From contig NZ_JAKSXY010000084.1 in NCBI RefSeq assembly GCF_022829445.1, positions 1-64,000 on the forward strand: a DNA stretch of 64,000 bases. The letters are read 5' to 3'. The notes beneath the pieces were generated by a model. The model saw nothing but the letters and a program-made list of their open reading frames with translations, had not been told where the DNA came from and did no database searches. Positions 38,080 to 48,000 of this stretch are shown here, in pieces. The DNA comes from Methylobacterium sp. J-068. GTDB lineage: Bacteria; Pseudomonadota; Alphaproteobacteria; Rhizobiales; Beijerinckiaceae. Position 1 is the stretch's first letter; each line of letters opens with the position of its first letter. Made by a program: the position numbers and the translations under genes.

Positions 38080-40005
38080 ATGGCGAGCGCTGCGACCCAC
38101 GTCAGCTTCCTTCCGCCCGTGCTGACGTTCCTGTCGGCGGCGGTGATCGGCGTGCCGATCTTCCGCCTCATCGGTCAGAGCGCGGTGCTCGGCTACCTCG
38201 TGGCCGGGGTGGTGATCGGCCCGTTCGGCTTCTCGCTGATCGCCGAGCCCGAGACGGCGGCGAGCGTCGCCGAACTCGGCGTCGTCCTTCTGCTCTTCAT
38301 CGTCGGGCTCGAACTCCAGGTCTCGCGCCTCGTCTCGATGCGGCGCGACATCTTCGGGCTCGGCACGGCCCAGCTCCTCGTCTGCTCGGCGGCGCTCGCG
38401 GGGGTCGGCATCCTGATGGGCGCCAAGCCCTCGGCCAGCCTCGTCATCGGCATCGCGCTGGCGCTCTCGGCGACCGCGGTCGCCCTGCAACTCCTGGAGG
38501 AGCGCGGCGACATGGGCACGCCCTATGGCGGGCGGGCCTTCGCGGTGCTGCTGTTCCAGGACATCTCCGTCGTCGCCATCCTGGCCCTGATGCCGCTCTT
38601 CGCCTCCTCCGGCGGCGGGGGCGGCGACGGCTGGCTGCTCGCGGCCCTGCAATCGACCGGCACGGTCGGGGCCGCGATCCTCGCGGTGGTGCTGGTGGGG
38701 CGCTACGGCCTCAACCCGTTCTTCGGCCTGCTCGCGGCCAGCGGCGCCCGCGAGGTGATGACGGCGGCGGCCCTCCTCGTGGTGCTCGGCACCGCGATGC
38801 TGATGGAGCATGTCGGCCTGTCGATGGCGATGGGGGCGTTCCTGGCCGGCGTGCTGCTCGCGGAATCGAATTTCCGCCACCAGCTCGAGGCCGATATCGA
38901 GCCGTTCCGCGGCATGCTGCTCGGCCTGTTCTTCATGAGCGTGGGCATGTCCATCGACGGCGGCCTGCTTCGGGCCGAGTGGCCGACCCTGCTCGGGGCG
39001 ACGGCGGGCGCGATCCTGCTCAAGGTCGCCCTGGTGGCCGGCCTGTTCCGCCTGTTCGGCTCGCCCTGGCTCGACGCGGTGCGCGGCGGGGCCATCCTGG
39101 CGCCGGCGGGCGAGTTCGCCTTCGTGCTGCTGCCGGCCGGCGGCGAACTCGGCCTCGTCGATCCGGCGAGCACGCGCTTCGCCGTGGCCCTCGCGGCCCT
39201 GACCATGCTGGTCGGCCCCGTGGCGGCCAAGGCCCTCGACACCGTGCTCGCCCGGCGTCCCGAGGGGCCGGAGGCGACGCCGGAGGCGATCGAGAGCACG
39301 GAGGCCCGCGTCCTCGTGGTCGGCTTCGGCCGTTTCGGCCAGATCCTGACCCAGGTGCTGCTCGCGGAAGGCATCAGCGTCACGGTCATCGACAAGGACG
39401 TGGAGCAGATCCGCAGCGCCTCGCGCTTCGGCTTCCGCATCTATTACGGCGACGGCACGCGCCTCGACGTGCTGCGCGCCGCCGGCATCGGCCGGGCCGA
39501 ACTGCTCTGCATCTGCGTCGACGACGGTGAGGCGGCCCTCAAGATCGTCGACATCGTCCACGAGGAATTCGCGAGCGTGCGCACCTACGTGCGGGCCTAC
39601 GACCGCATGCACGCCGTCGAGCTGATGAACCGGGACGTGGATTTCCAGCTGCGCGAGACCGTCGAATCCGCCCTCGCCTTCGGGCGCGCCACCCTGGAGG
39701 GCCTCGGCCTCGGCGCCGAGGCGGCGGCCGCCACCGCCGAGGACGTGCGCAAGCGCGACGTCGCCCGCCTCGTGCTGCAGCAGGCCGGCGCCCTGCCCGA
39801 GGCCATGGCCTGGGCGCGCGGCGTCTCCGAGATCAAGCCGGAACCGCTCACCGAGCCGCAGCGCCCCTCCCGCGCCCTCAACGCCGAGACCCGCGACATC
39901 ATCGGGTCGAAGACGCGGGAGGCGGCCACCCGCACCCTCGAAGCCCAAGGCGCGCATCCGGGCCCCCATCGAGGCGCCCACGAGGACGCCGCGTCGGATG
40001 CCTGA
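38080..40005 (+). CDS. Kef-type monovalent cation:proton antiporter
   Basis: A 641-residue CPA2 antiporter. The membrane half (about 1-395) has around 12 helices, including LGYLVAGVVIGPFGFSLI, LLLFIVGLELQVSRLVSM, the ion-binding LLFQDISVVAILALMPLF and FFMSVGMSIDGGLL. The cytosolic half starts with a TrkA-N/RCK nucleotide fold (VLVVGFGRFGQILTQVLL, residues about 412-429), followed by DKDVEQIRSASRFGFRIYYG. This is the KefB/KefC layout: glutathione-gated potassium efflux during electrophile stress. No KefF/KefG ancillary gene is nearby. The Ala/Glu-rich C-terminal 60 residues are not conserved. The stop overlaps the MATE gene by eight bases. Confidence 0.92.
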   Translation: MASAATHVSFLPPVLTFLSAAVIGVPIFRLIGQSAVLGYLVAGVVIGPFGFSLIAEPETAASVAELGVVLLLFIVGLELQVSRLVSMRRDIFGLGTAQLLVCSAALAGVGILMGAKPSASLVIGIALALSATAVALQLLEERGDMGTPYGGRAFAVLLFQDISVVAILALMPLFASSGGGGGDGWLLAALQSTGTVGAAILAVVLVGRYGLNPFFGLLAASGAREVMTAAALLVVLGTAMLMEHVGLSMAMGAFLAGVLLAESNFRHQLEADIEPFRGMLLGLFFMSVGMSIDGGLLRAEWPTLLGATAGAILLKVALVAGLFRLFGSPWLDAVRGGAILAPAGEFAFVLLPAGGELGLVDPASTRFAVALAALTMLVGPVAAKALDTVLARRPEGPEATPEAIESTEARVLVVGFGRFGQILTQVLLAEGISVTVIDKDVEQIRSASRFGFRIYYGDGTRLDVLRAAGIGRAELLCICVDDGEAALKIVDIVHEEFASVRTYVRAYDRMHAVELMNRDVDFQLRETVESALAFGRATLEGLGLGAEAAAATAEDVRKRDVARLVLQQAGALPEAMAWARGVSEIKPEPLTEPQRPSRALNAETRDIIGSKTREAATRTLEAQGAHPGPHRGAHEDAASDA

Positions 40006-41434
40006 GGCGACCCGAGATTCCGCCCGCTTCGTGCAGGGTTCGATCCTGCGCCACGTGGTGACGATGAGCGCCACCGGCTCGGTGGGGCTGATGGCGATCT
40101 TCGTCGTCGACTTCCTGTCGCTGCTCTACGTCTCGAAGCTCGGCGACCCGAGCCTGACCGCGGCGGTGGGCTTCGCCACCATCGTCCAGTTCTTCGCGAT
40201 CGCCATCAACATCGGCCTGATGATCGCGGCCGGCGCCCTGGTCTCCCGCGCCGTCGGCGCCGGGGACGCGGAGGGCGCCCGGCGACTGGCCACCTCCGGC
40301 ACCCTCCACGGCATCGTCGTCTCGGGGTTCCTCGTCCTGGCGATGCTGCCCGTCCTGCCGAGTTTTCTCGGCTGGATCGGCGCCGATGCCGAGACCCTGC
40401 CGGTGGCGACCCGGTTCCTCTGGATCACCCTGCCCTCGAACCTCCTGATGGGACCGGGCATGATGTTCTCCGGCCTGCTGCGCGCCGTGGGTGCCGCGCG
40501 CCAGGCCATGTACGTCACCCTCGGGGGCGCGATCGTCACCGCCGGGCTCGATCCGCTGCTGATCTTCGGGGCGGGGCTCGGGGTCGACGGGGCCGCCATC
40601 ACCACCTGCGTCGCCCGCGCCACCTTCGCCCTGGTCGGCCTCTGGGGCGTGCGCCAGCACCGTCTGCTCGCCCGCCCGAACCTCGCCCACGTCGTCGCGG
40701 ACGCGCCCGTGATGATGCGCATCGCGCTGCCCGCCGTGCTCACCAACCTCGCGCCCTCGGTGGCCAGCGCCTTCATCGCCCATGCGCTGGCGAAGTTCGG
40801 CGCGGTGGCGGTGGCCGGCAACGTTGTCGTCGACCGGCTCACCCCCGTCGCCTTCGGCGGCCTCTTCGCCATGTCGGGCTCCATCGGCCCGATCCTCGGC
40901 CAGAACTGGGGCGCGGGCCGCTTCGACCGGATGCGCGGCGTCCTGCGCGACGGCACCCTGGTCACCGCCGCCTACGTCCTGGTGGTGTGGCTCGCCCTGG
41001 CCCTCGGGGCCGGCCCGCTGACGCGGCTGTTCGCCCTGGATGGCGTGGCGGCAGAACTCTTCGCGTTCTTCTGCCACGTGAGCGGCGGGGTCTGGTTCTT
41101 CACCGGGCTGCTGTTCCTGGCCAACGCCTCGTTCAACAACCTCGGGTTTCCGTTCTATTCCACGGCCCTGAACTGGGGCCGCGCCACCCTCGGGACGGTG
41201 CCGCCCGCCCTCCTGGGCGCGCATCTCTACGGCCCGAAGGGCGTCATCGCGGGGGTGGGCTTCGGCTCCGTCCTGTTCGGCCTGACCGCCATCGTGCTCG
41301 CGTTCCGGACCGTCGCCACGCTGGAGCGCCGCGCGGTGCCGCCCGCAGAGGCGATCGAGGCTGCCGAGACGCCGAACCCCGGTCCCGATGCGGCCCGGGC
41401 CGCCGCCCCGGCGCAGTCGGGCGCCCTGGTCTGA
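39998..41434 (+). CDS. MATE-family efflux transporter
   Basis: A 478-residue multidrug/toxin exporter with 12 predicted helices in two pseudo-symmetric halves. Examples are ILRHVVTMSATGSVGLMAIF, IGLMIAAGALVSRAVGAGDA, GLLRAVGAARQAMYVTLGGA and FAMSGSIGPILGQNWGAGRF. The last two match the conserved loops of each half. The coupling ion (sodium or proton) and substrate are not readable. It starts within the last codons of the Kef-type gene, so the two are translationally coupled. A Pro/Ala-rich tail follows the last helix. Confidence 0.92.
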   Translation: MPEATRDSARFVQGSILRHVVTMSATGSVGLMAIFVVDFLSLLYVSKLGDPSLTAAVGFATIVQFFAIAINIGLMIAAGALVSRAVGAGDAEGARRLATSGTLHGIVVSGFLVLAMLPVLPSFLGWIGADAETLPVATRFLWITLPSNLLMGPGMMFSGLLRAVGAARQAMYVTLGGAIVTAGLDPLLIFGAGLGVDGAAITTCVARATFALVGLWGVRQHRLLARPNLAHVVADAPVMMRIALPAVLTNLAPSVASAFIAHALAKFGAVAVAGNVVVDRLTPVAFGGLFAMSGSIGPILGQNWGAGRFDRMRGVLRDGTLVTAAYVLVVWLALALGAGPLTRLFALDGVAAELFAFFCHVSGGVWFFTGLLFLANASFNNLGFPFYSTALNWGRATLGTVPPALLGAHLYGPKGVIAGVGFGSVLFGLTAIVLAFRTVATLERRAVPPAEAIEAAETPNPGPDAARAAAPAQSGALV

Positions 41435-41453
41435 ACCCGGGCGCCGCGATCCG

Positions 41454-41741
41454 TCAGTAGCTGTAGCTGCGGCGCGACGGTCCCTGCGCCGGGCCGTACC
41501 CGGTGTCGCGCTGCTGGACCCGCGAGCCGTAATCGATCTCGCGCTGGCGCCGGGCCTGCCGGTTCGCGAGGTAGCGGCCGCCGAGGCACCCGGCCACCGC
41601 GCCGACGACGCCGCGCTCGGCGAGGTAATGTCCGGCGATCCCCCCGATGATGGCGCCCTTGATGCAGCCCTTGGCCTCCGCCGCGCCGACGCTGCCGAAG
41701 GTGAGGAGGGCGAGGGCCGAGGCTGTCGCGATGATCCGCAT
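41454..41741 (-). CDS. Small secreted glycine-zipper protein
   Basis: A 95-residue protein. Residues 1-23 form a signal peptide (IIATASALALLTFGSVGAAEA). The mature part begins with KGCIKGAIIGGIAGHYLAER and GVVGAVAGCLGGRYLANRQA, a glycine-zipper hairpin like those of 17-kDa/2TM surface antigens, with two cysteines. The tail is rich in Arg, Gln and Tyr (YGSRVQQRDTGYGPAQ). Membrane or outer-membrane insertion is inferred. It is convergent with the MATE gene; its own upstream region holds the hairpin pair at 41868-42088. Confidence 0.75.
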   Translation of the reverse strand: MRIIATASALALLTFGSVGAAEAKGCIKGAIIGGIAGHYLAERGVVGAVAGCLGGRYLANRQARRQREIDYGSRVQQRDTGYGPAQGPSRRSYSY

Positions 41742-41867
41742 GGTGTTCTCCCGATCTGATGCGTGGAGAGAACATCGCCCCGTCCGCCGCGTTCCCCCGA
41801 CCGGACCGCTCCCACCGCGCGATGGCGCGCCGGCCGGGATCCGGGCTCGCCGTCGCGCTTAGCGTCT

Positions 41868-41934
41868 CTCACAAAACTCCCGCTGCGCTGCCGTGCCCAG
41901 AGTGAGGGCCGACGGTGGTCGGGAGTTTTGTGAG
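41868..41934. repeat. Hairpin element, copy 1
   Basis: CTCACAAAACTCCCG (41868-41882) and CGGGAGTTTTGTGAG (41920-41934) are perfect 15-bp arms around a 37-base centre containing GCCGTGCCCAGAGTGAGG. The wider repeated unit spans about 41859-41943, bounded by TAGCGTCTCT and GCACTCTTA. It contains no coding frame of note. Confidence 0.85.
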
Positions 41935-42021
41935 GCACTCTTAATCCGGGAATTGCCGAATTCTCCCGCCCTGTGTCGGAAGCGCAGCAGCGGAGCCGTG
42001 CATCCGCGTGTCTAAGTGTCT

Positions 42022-42088
42022 CTCACGAAACGCCCGCTGCGCCGCCGTGCCCGGAGTGAGGACCGGCGGCGGTCGGGCGTTTCGTGAG
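42022..42088. repeat. Hairpin element, copy 2
   Basis: CTCACGAAACGCCCG (42022-42036) and CGGGCGTTTCGTGAG (42074-42088) are again perfect arms with a 37-base centre (GCCGTGCCCGGAGTGAGG). Compared with copy 1 both arms change at two positions, and each change is matched in the partner arm. The wider unit is about 42014-42097. The 414-base gap 41742-42155 is otherwise empty; a unique 70-base spacer separates the copies. Confidence 0.85.
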
Positions 42089-42155
42089 GCACTCTTCAGA
42101 GGGCATGGACGGACGGTCAGTCGCCGACCGACGGTGCACGACAGGAAGTCTTCCC

Positions 42156-43139
42156 ATGTCTTCGAGCTGCGTGCCTCAGGTCGGGTTCCGACTGCGCTGG
42201 ATGACGTTCGGCCTCGTCATGGTGCTGGCCGGCCCGGCATGGGCGGGCGGGCAGGACGGCTCGAAGGGCCAGGACAAGCCGGCCGCGTCCGAGGCCGATC
42301 GGGGTGGATCGGGCGGGGCGTCGAAGGATGTCGACACGGAGCACCTGTTCGGCTTCACCGAGGGGGCGGATGCCGGCGAGAAGGGCGAGCAGGAGGTCGT
42401 GGTCGACACGATCTCGCGCCTCGGCAAGCGCGCGGCCGGTCCCGGCTCGCGGTACCAGGTGCTCGACACCAAGCTCGGCTACCAGTTCGATCCCATCGAC
42501 CGGCTCAGCATCGAGATCGGCGCCTTCGGCAACCTGCGGCGGGTCCGCAGCGTCGTGGATCTCGACGACAAGTCCTACGGCACCTTCGACGGCGTCTCGC
42601 TCGAGGTGAAGTACCAGTTCCTGAAGGGCTCGCGGGACCAGCCCGTCGGGTTGGCGGTGGAACTGCGTCCCCGCTTCAGCCGTGTCCTGCCGATCGAGGG
42701 CAACGGCGCCGACATCTTCGACATCGAGAGCGTCCTGCAACTCGACGTCCAGCTGGTGCCGGACAAGCTCTGGTACGGCGGCAACCTCAGCTTCGAGCCG
42801 GCGGCCGGGCGCCAGCGCGGCGGCGGCCCGGGCTACCGCTCCTCGACCGTCCTGTGGTCGAACGCCCTCGTCGGGCGGGTCGGGGAGAACACCTATTTCG
42901 GGCCGGAGGTGCGCTACCAGCGCGGCTACGACGGCACCTTCCTGAACCAGCTTGAGGGCGAGGCGCTCTTCGTCGGACCCGCCCTCCATCATCGGTTCAC
43001 CGAGAAGGCCTGGCTCACGCTCGCCTATTCCGGCCAGGTCTGGGGCCGCGACACCGGTCCGGCCCTGGCCGGACGCGCGCTCGGCCTGAACCAGTTCGAG
43101 CGCCACAACGTCCGGGTCAAGTTCGGGATGGAGTTCTGA
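42156..43139 (+). CDS. Outer-membrane beta-barrel-like protein of unknown function
   Basis: A 327-residue protein. A signal peptide (RWMTFGLVMVLAGPAWAG) ends near residue 31. A charged low-complexity stretch with GSKGQDKPAASEADRGGSGG and EGADAGEKGEQEVVVDT follows. The rest alternates hydrophobic and polar residues typical of beta strands (LGYQFDPIDRLSIEIGAFGN, SLEVKYQFLKGS, AVELRPRFSRVL, WYGGNLSFEP) and ends VRVKFGMEF with the C-terminal Phe of outer-membrane proteins. ATG 42156 follows ACAGGAAG at good spacing. No ligand or partner can be inferred; it lies just after the hairpin pair. Confidence 0.78.
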   Translation: MSSSCVPQVGFRLRWMTFGLVMVLAGPAWAGGQDGSKGQDKPAASEADRGGSGGASKDVDTEHLFGFTEGADAGEKGEQEVVVDTISRLGKRAAGPGSRYQVLDTKLGYQFDPIDRLSIEIGAFGNLRRVRSVVDLDDKSYGTFDGVSLEVKYQFLKGSRDQPVGLAVELRPRFSRVLPIEGNGADIFDIESVLQLDVQLVPDKLWYGGNLSFEPAAGRQRGGGPGYRSSTVLWSNALVGRVGENTYFGPEVRYQRGYDGTFLNQLEGEALFVGPALHHRFTEKAWLTLAYSGQVWGRDTGPALAGRALGLNQFERHNVRVKFGMEF

Positions 43140-43173
43140 CCCCGGTTCCGGTTGATCGAAGCGGAGACGGGAT
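43137..43173 (+). repeat. Dispersed 3'-end repeat starting at a stop codon
   Basis: Beginning at the TGA of the barrel protein it reads CCCCGGTTCCGGTTGATCG then AAGCGGAGACGGG. It is nearly identical to the element at 26153-26190, which also starts at a stop codon, in the opposite orientation. Confidence 0.7.
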
Positions 43174-43176
43174 CGC

Positions 43177-43380
43177 TCAGGCGTTCGGCGCCGCATCCGG
43201 ATCGGGCGGCCGCCCGGTCTCCGGGTTTCGGTCCGCCCGGCCCTCGCGCTGCGCTCGCAACTCCCGTTCGGCCATCAGCCAGAGTTCGATGCTGAAGCCC
43301 TCCGGCCGATGATGGCGCTCCCACAGGTCGTAGGCCCGCTCCCGGATCTCGTGAAAGGTGATCGTCTCTGAGGAAAGCAT
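43177..43380 (-). CDS. DUF2934-like small protein
   Basis: About 67 residues. The core ITFHEIRERAYDLWERHHRP, then EGFSIELWLMAERELRAQ, matches the DUF2934 pattern (IRERAYxxWE, WLxAExEL) known as a short helical module in many Rhizobiales proteins. The tail is polar (RADRNPETGRPPDPDAAPNA). The ATG at 43380 begins the conserved part; longer in-frame extensions run through non-coding-like sequence. Function unknown. Confidence 0.7.
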   Translation of the reverse strand: MLSSETITFHEIRERAYDLWERHHRPEGFSIELWLMAERELRAQREGRADRNPETGRPPDPDAAPNA

Positions 43381-43738
43381 GGAACTCGACCCTGGCGGGC
43401 CAGCCGCACGGAGAATTGATCCGATCGTCGAGCGGAGCGGCGGCGTCGCACCGGCCGGATCGGACCCATCCCATCGCACGAGGACCGGGCCGTTTCCTTC
43501 ACACAGAGCAACCCGTTCCGTCTCGCACGGGTCCCGCCCGGCCGGAGACAGGCCCCGCGATTTGTCGCCGTGGCGCCTTGTTTTCGACGACAACCTTCAT
43601 CAATGCGTCAGACACGGACGTTAATCCCCGACTGTCATCCCCCTCCTGGAGCCATCAGGCCGTACGGCATCGATCTGGAATGCGGCCCGCTCCGCAGCCG
43701 GTCGAGGCAGGTCGCGGAGGCTCGCGAGACCTCGTCGC
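43381..43738. other. Intergenic region without a supported gene
   Basis: This 358-base gap separates the DUF2934-like gene (-) from the RND adaptor (+). It should hold promoters for both. I see no convincing -35/-10 pair, operator palindrome or metal-sensor site; overlapping short frames lack start signals and family likeness. Confidence 0.5.
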
Positions 43739-44989
43739 ATGCGTGAAACCGACCGTTCGCTTGTCCCGCTCTCCGGTCTCAGGAAGCGCACGCAAGTCGT
43801 GATTCTGTCGGCCCTCGCGCTGGCGGTCGGCGCCGGCGCCTTCTGGCTGCCGGGCACCTTCGCGCAAGCCGTGGCGCCCACCAACGCGGCCGGTCCCCCG
43901 TCCGCGCCGGATTCCGCCTTCGTCCTGACGCCGGACCAGCTCGCCGCCGTCACCGTGGTGCCGGTGGAGCAGCGCCTGTTCTCCGAGGAGATCGGCACCG
44001 AGGGCAAGATCGGCGTCGACGAGTACCAGGCCACCCCGGTCTTCTCGCCCTATCCGGGCCGCGTGGTCTCGATCTTCGCGCGCACCGGCGAGCAGGTGAA
44101 GCAGGGCCAGCGCCTGTTCTCCCTCCAGGCCAACGAGATGGTGCAGGCGCAGAACGACTATCTCGCGGCCCTGAACGCCCTCAACAAGGCCCGCTCGCAG
44201 CTCGCGCTCTCACAGGCCGCCGAGAAGCGCCAGCGCGACCTCTACGAAACGCGCGTGACCACGCTGCGCGAGCTCCAGGCCGCGCAGAACGACCTGACCT
44301 CGACGACCAACGACGCCCGCACGGCGGAGGTCGGCCTGGAGGCCGTGCGCAACCGCCTGCGCATCCTCGGGCTGCGCGACGAGGAGGTGGCCAACCTCCA
44401 GAAGGGCTCGATCAACCCCGAGACGACGATCAACGCGCCGCTGAACGGCACCATCATCCAGCGCAAGATCGGCCCCGGCCAGTATGTCGGCAGCGGCGGC
44501 GGCGACCCCTCCTACATCATCGGCGACCTCTCGAAGGTGTGGCTGATCGCGCAGTTGCGCGAGCCGGACGCGGCGCGGGTGGACCTCGGGGACCGGATCA
44601 AGTTCCGCGTGCTCGCCTTCCCCGAGATCGTCTTCGACGGCCAGATCAACTTCATCGGGGCCTCCGTCGATCCGGCCACGCGACGCATCACCGTGCGGGC
44701 CGACATCGACAACACCCGGGGCCTCCTGAAGCCCGAGATGTATGCCAGCGTGCGCATCATCAACGAGCGCGAGAGCCTCTCGCAATCGGTGCCCCGGGCC
44801 GCCGTGGTGCTGGAGGGCGCCAAGGCCAGCGTCTGGGTGCTGGGCCCCGGCAACGCGGTGGAGAGCCGCCGGGTCCGGACCGGCATCATCGACGGCGGCA
44901 ACATCGAGATCCTCCAGGGGCTCGCGGTCGGCGAGCGGGTGATCTCGCGCGGCTCCCTGTTCATCGACCGTATGTTGACGCGCGGCTGA
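43739..44989 (+). CDS. RND efflux periplasmic adaptor, CzcB/CusB-like
   Basis: A 416-residue membrane-fusion protein linking an inner-membrane RND pump to an outer-membrane channel. A membrane anchor (VVILSALALAVGAGAFWLPG) spans about 20-39. The lipoyl-like domain contains PVFSPYPGRVVSIFARTGEQ with VKQGQRLFSL. A coiled-coil hairpin runs around 137-200 (ALNALNKARSQLALSQAAEK, LRELQAAQNDLTSTT). Beta-barrel segments include SKVWLIAQLREPDAARVDLG. The usual His/Met-rich metal-binding N-terminus of CusB is missing. The RND gene follows 28 bases later. Confidence 0.9.
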   Translation: MRETDRSLVPLSGLRKRTQVVILSALALAVGAGAFWLPGTFAQAVAPTNAAGPPSAPDSAFVLTPDQLAAVTVVPVEQRLFSEEIGTEGKIGVDEYQATPVFSPYPGRVVSIFARTGEQVKQGQRLFSLQANEMVQAQNDYLAALNALNKARSQLALSQAAEKRQRDLYETRVTTLRELQAAQNDLTSTTNDARTAEVGLEAVRNRLRILGLRDEEVANLQKGSINPETTINAPLNGTIIQRKIGPGQYVGSGGGDPSYIIGDLSKVWLIAQLREPDAARVDLGDRIKFRVLAFPEIVFDGQINFIGASVDPATRRITVRADIDNTRGLLKPEMYASVRIINERESLSQSVPRAAVVLEGAKASVWVLGPGNAVESRRVRTGIIDGGNIEILQGLAVGERVISRGSLFIDRMLTRG

Positions 44990-45017
44990 TCCGTCGCCAC
45001 GCGGGGAAAGACCCTTC

Positions 45018-48000
45018 ATGAACGGCTTCGTGAACCTCGCCCTGCGCCAGCGCGCGCTGGTGGTGCTCGCCTTCGTGCTGCTGCTCGTCTGCGGGCTGGT
45101 GGCGTTCCGCAGCCTCAACATCGAGGCCTATCCGGACCCGACGCCCCCGATGATCGACGTGATCACGCAGGCGAACGGACTCTCGGGCGAGGAGATCGAG
45201 CGCTACGTCACCGTGCCGATCGAAGTCATCACCTCGGGCCTGCCCAACCTGAAGCAGGTCCGCTCGGTCTCCCTCTACGGCCTCTCGGACGTGAAGCTGC
45301 AATTCGGCTTCGAGTTCAGCTACCGCGAGGCCGAGCAGCAGGTGCTCAACCGCCTCGCCCAGCTCGACGCCCTGCCCAACGGCGCCAAGCCGACCATCTC
45401 GCCGGTGAGCCCGATCGGCGAGATCTTCCGCTATAAGATCACCGCGCCGGCGGGCTACAGCGTGCTGGACCTGAAATCCCTGCAGGATTGGGTCCTGCGC
45501 CGCCGCTTCCGCGCCGTGCCGGGCGTGATCGACGTGATCGGCTGGGGCGGCAAGACCAAGACCTTCGACATCGCCGTCGACCTCGACCGGCTGATGGCCT
45601 ACGGGCTCACCCTCCAGGGGGTCGTGAAGACCCTCAACGACAGCAACCTCAACGTCGGCGGCAACCGCATCAACCTCGGCACGCAATCGGCCGTGGTGCG
45701 CGGCGTCGGCCTGATCCGCTCCACCGACGATATCGGCGAGACGGTGCTGACCCAGTCCGGCGGCGCCCCCGTCCTGGTGCGCGACGTCGCCACCGTGACG
45801 ATCGGGCACCAGCCGCGCCTCGGCATCGCGGGCATGAACGACGACGACGACATCGTGCAGGGTATCGTGCTGATGCGGCGCGGCGAGGAGAGCACGCCGA
45901 CGATCGAGGCCGTGCAGGCGGAGGTGTCGCGCATCGAGGCCATGGGCCTCCTGCCCCCCGGCGTGCGGATCGAGCGGATCTACGACCGCGCCGACCTCAT
46001 CGCGGTCACCACCCACACCGTCCTGCACAATATGCTGGTCGGCATCGTGCTGATCCTCATCGTGCAGTGGCTGTTCCTGGGCAACCTGCGCAGCGCCCTC
46101 ATCGTGGTGGCGACGATTCCCTTCGCGCTGTTCTTCGCCGTCATCATCCTCGTGGTGCGGGGCGAATCCGCCAACCTCCTGTCCGTCGGCGCCCTTGATT
46201 TCGGACTGATCGTCGACGGCACCGTGATCATGGTCGAGGCGATCTTCCGGCGCCTGTCGGGCCACGGCGCGCCGGCCGGCGAGGTGCCCGCGCCGGGCCT
46301 GGCCGGAAAGCTGAAGCGCATCGTCCTGGCGTCGGGCGACGTCAGCCGCTCGATCGTGTTCGCCGCGATCATCATCGTGACGGGATTTCTCCCGCTCTTC
46401 ACGCTCACGGGCGTCGAGGGCCACATCTTCGGGCCGATGGCGCAGACCTACGCCTACGCCCTGCTCGGCGGCCTGATCGCGACCTTCACGGTGACGCCCG
46501 TCCTGTCCGCCTACCTGCTGCCCGACCATGTCGAGGAGGTCGAGACGATCCTGGTGCGCACCCTGGAGCGGCTCTACCGGCCGGCGATCCGGGCGGCGCT
46601 CGGCAACCGGCTCCTCACCCTCGGCCTCGCGGCGATCCTGACCGTGGGCGTCGGCCTCGCCGGACGTCAGCTCGGCCTCGAATTCCTGCCCAAGCTCGAG
46701 GAGGGCAATCTCTGGCTGCGCGCCACGATGCCGGCGACGATCTCGCTGGAAGAGGGCAACCTCTACGTCAACCGCATCCGCCGCATCATCGCCGCCGTGC
46801 CGGAGGTCGAGAGCGTGGTCTCGCAGCACGGCCGGCCCGACGACGGCACGGACGCGGCCGGTTTCTTCAACGGCGAGTTCTTCGCGCCCCTGAAGCCCGC
46901 CGAGGCCTGGCGCCCGGGCGTGACCAAGGACCGGATGGTCGGCGACCTCCTCGACAGGCTGCGCGTGGAGTTCCCCGGCGTCGAGTTCAACGTCTCGCAA
47001 TATCTCCAGGACAACGTCGCCGAGGCGGTCTCGGGCATCAAGGGCGAGAACTCCTTCAAGGTGTTCGGGCCCGACCTCGAAACTCTCACGGAGGTCGCCA
47101 ACCGGGTGGAGGCGACGTTGCGCAAGGTGCAGGGCGTGACCGATCTCGGCGTGTTCACCTCGCTCGGTCAGCCGACCGTGCAGATCGACGTCGACCGCAT
47201 CCGCGCGGCGCGCTACGGCCTGACCCCGGGCGACATCAACGCGACGGTCCGCACCGCCATCGGCGGCGACAGCGCCGGCGACCTCTACGACAGCGGCTCC
47301 GACCGCCACTATCCCATCGTCATCCGCCTCGCCGAGCAGTTCCGGCAGAGCGTGGCCTCGATCCGCGCCCTGCGCATCTCGGGCCAGGGCCCCAACGGCA
47401 CGCTGATGCAGGTGCCGCTCAGCGAGGTCGCGCAGGTCGCCCTCGTCTCCGGGCCGGCCTACATCTACCGGGAGGGCCAGGAGCGCTACCTCCCGGTCAA
47501 GTTCAGCGTCCGCGACCGCGATCTCGGCAGCGCGATCCTGGAGGCGCGCGAGCGCGTGGCCCGGGAGGTGACGCTGCCGCGCGGCTACCGGCTCGAACTC
47601 GTGGGCGAATTCAACAACATGCAGGGCGCCCTGGCGCGCCTCTCCGTGACGGTGCCGATCGCCATCGGGCTGATCGCGATCCTGCTGTTCGTGAATTTCG
47701 GCTCCGTGATCGACATGCTGCTGGCGCTCAGCGTCATCCCCATGGCGGTGGCGGGCGGCGTGCTGGCGCTCGTCGTCACCGAGACGCCGTTCAGCGTCTC
47801 GGCCGCGATCGGCTTCATCGCGCTCCTCGGGATTGCGGTGATGGATGGGATCATCGTGCTCTCGCACTACAACGGCCTGATCGCCGAGGGCGAGGCGCGC
47901 CTGCGGGCGATGATGCGCACCTGCCTGACCCAGATGCGCCCGGTGGTGATGACCTGCGTGGTGGCGGGCGTCGGCCTCCTGCCGGCGGCCTTCTCCAACG

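Noticed and set aside
41859..42097. CRISPR-like pair or insertion-sequence remnant
   Set aside because: Only two units occur and each is itself a hairpin longer than a CRISPR repeat. There are no cas genes, transposase or target-site duplications.
43177..43593. 138-residue version of the DUF2934-like protein
   Set aside because: The added N-terminal part looks like translated intergenic sequence; conservation starts at the internal ATG 43380.
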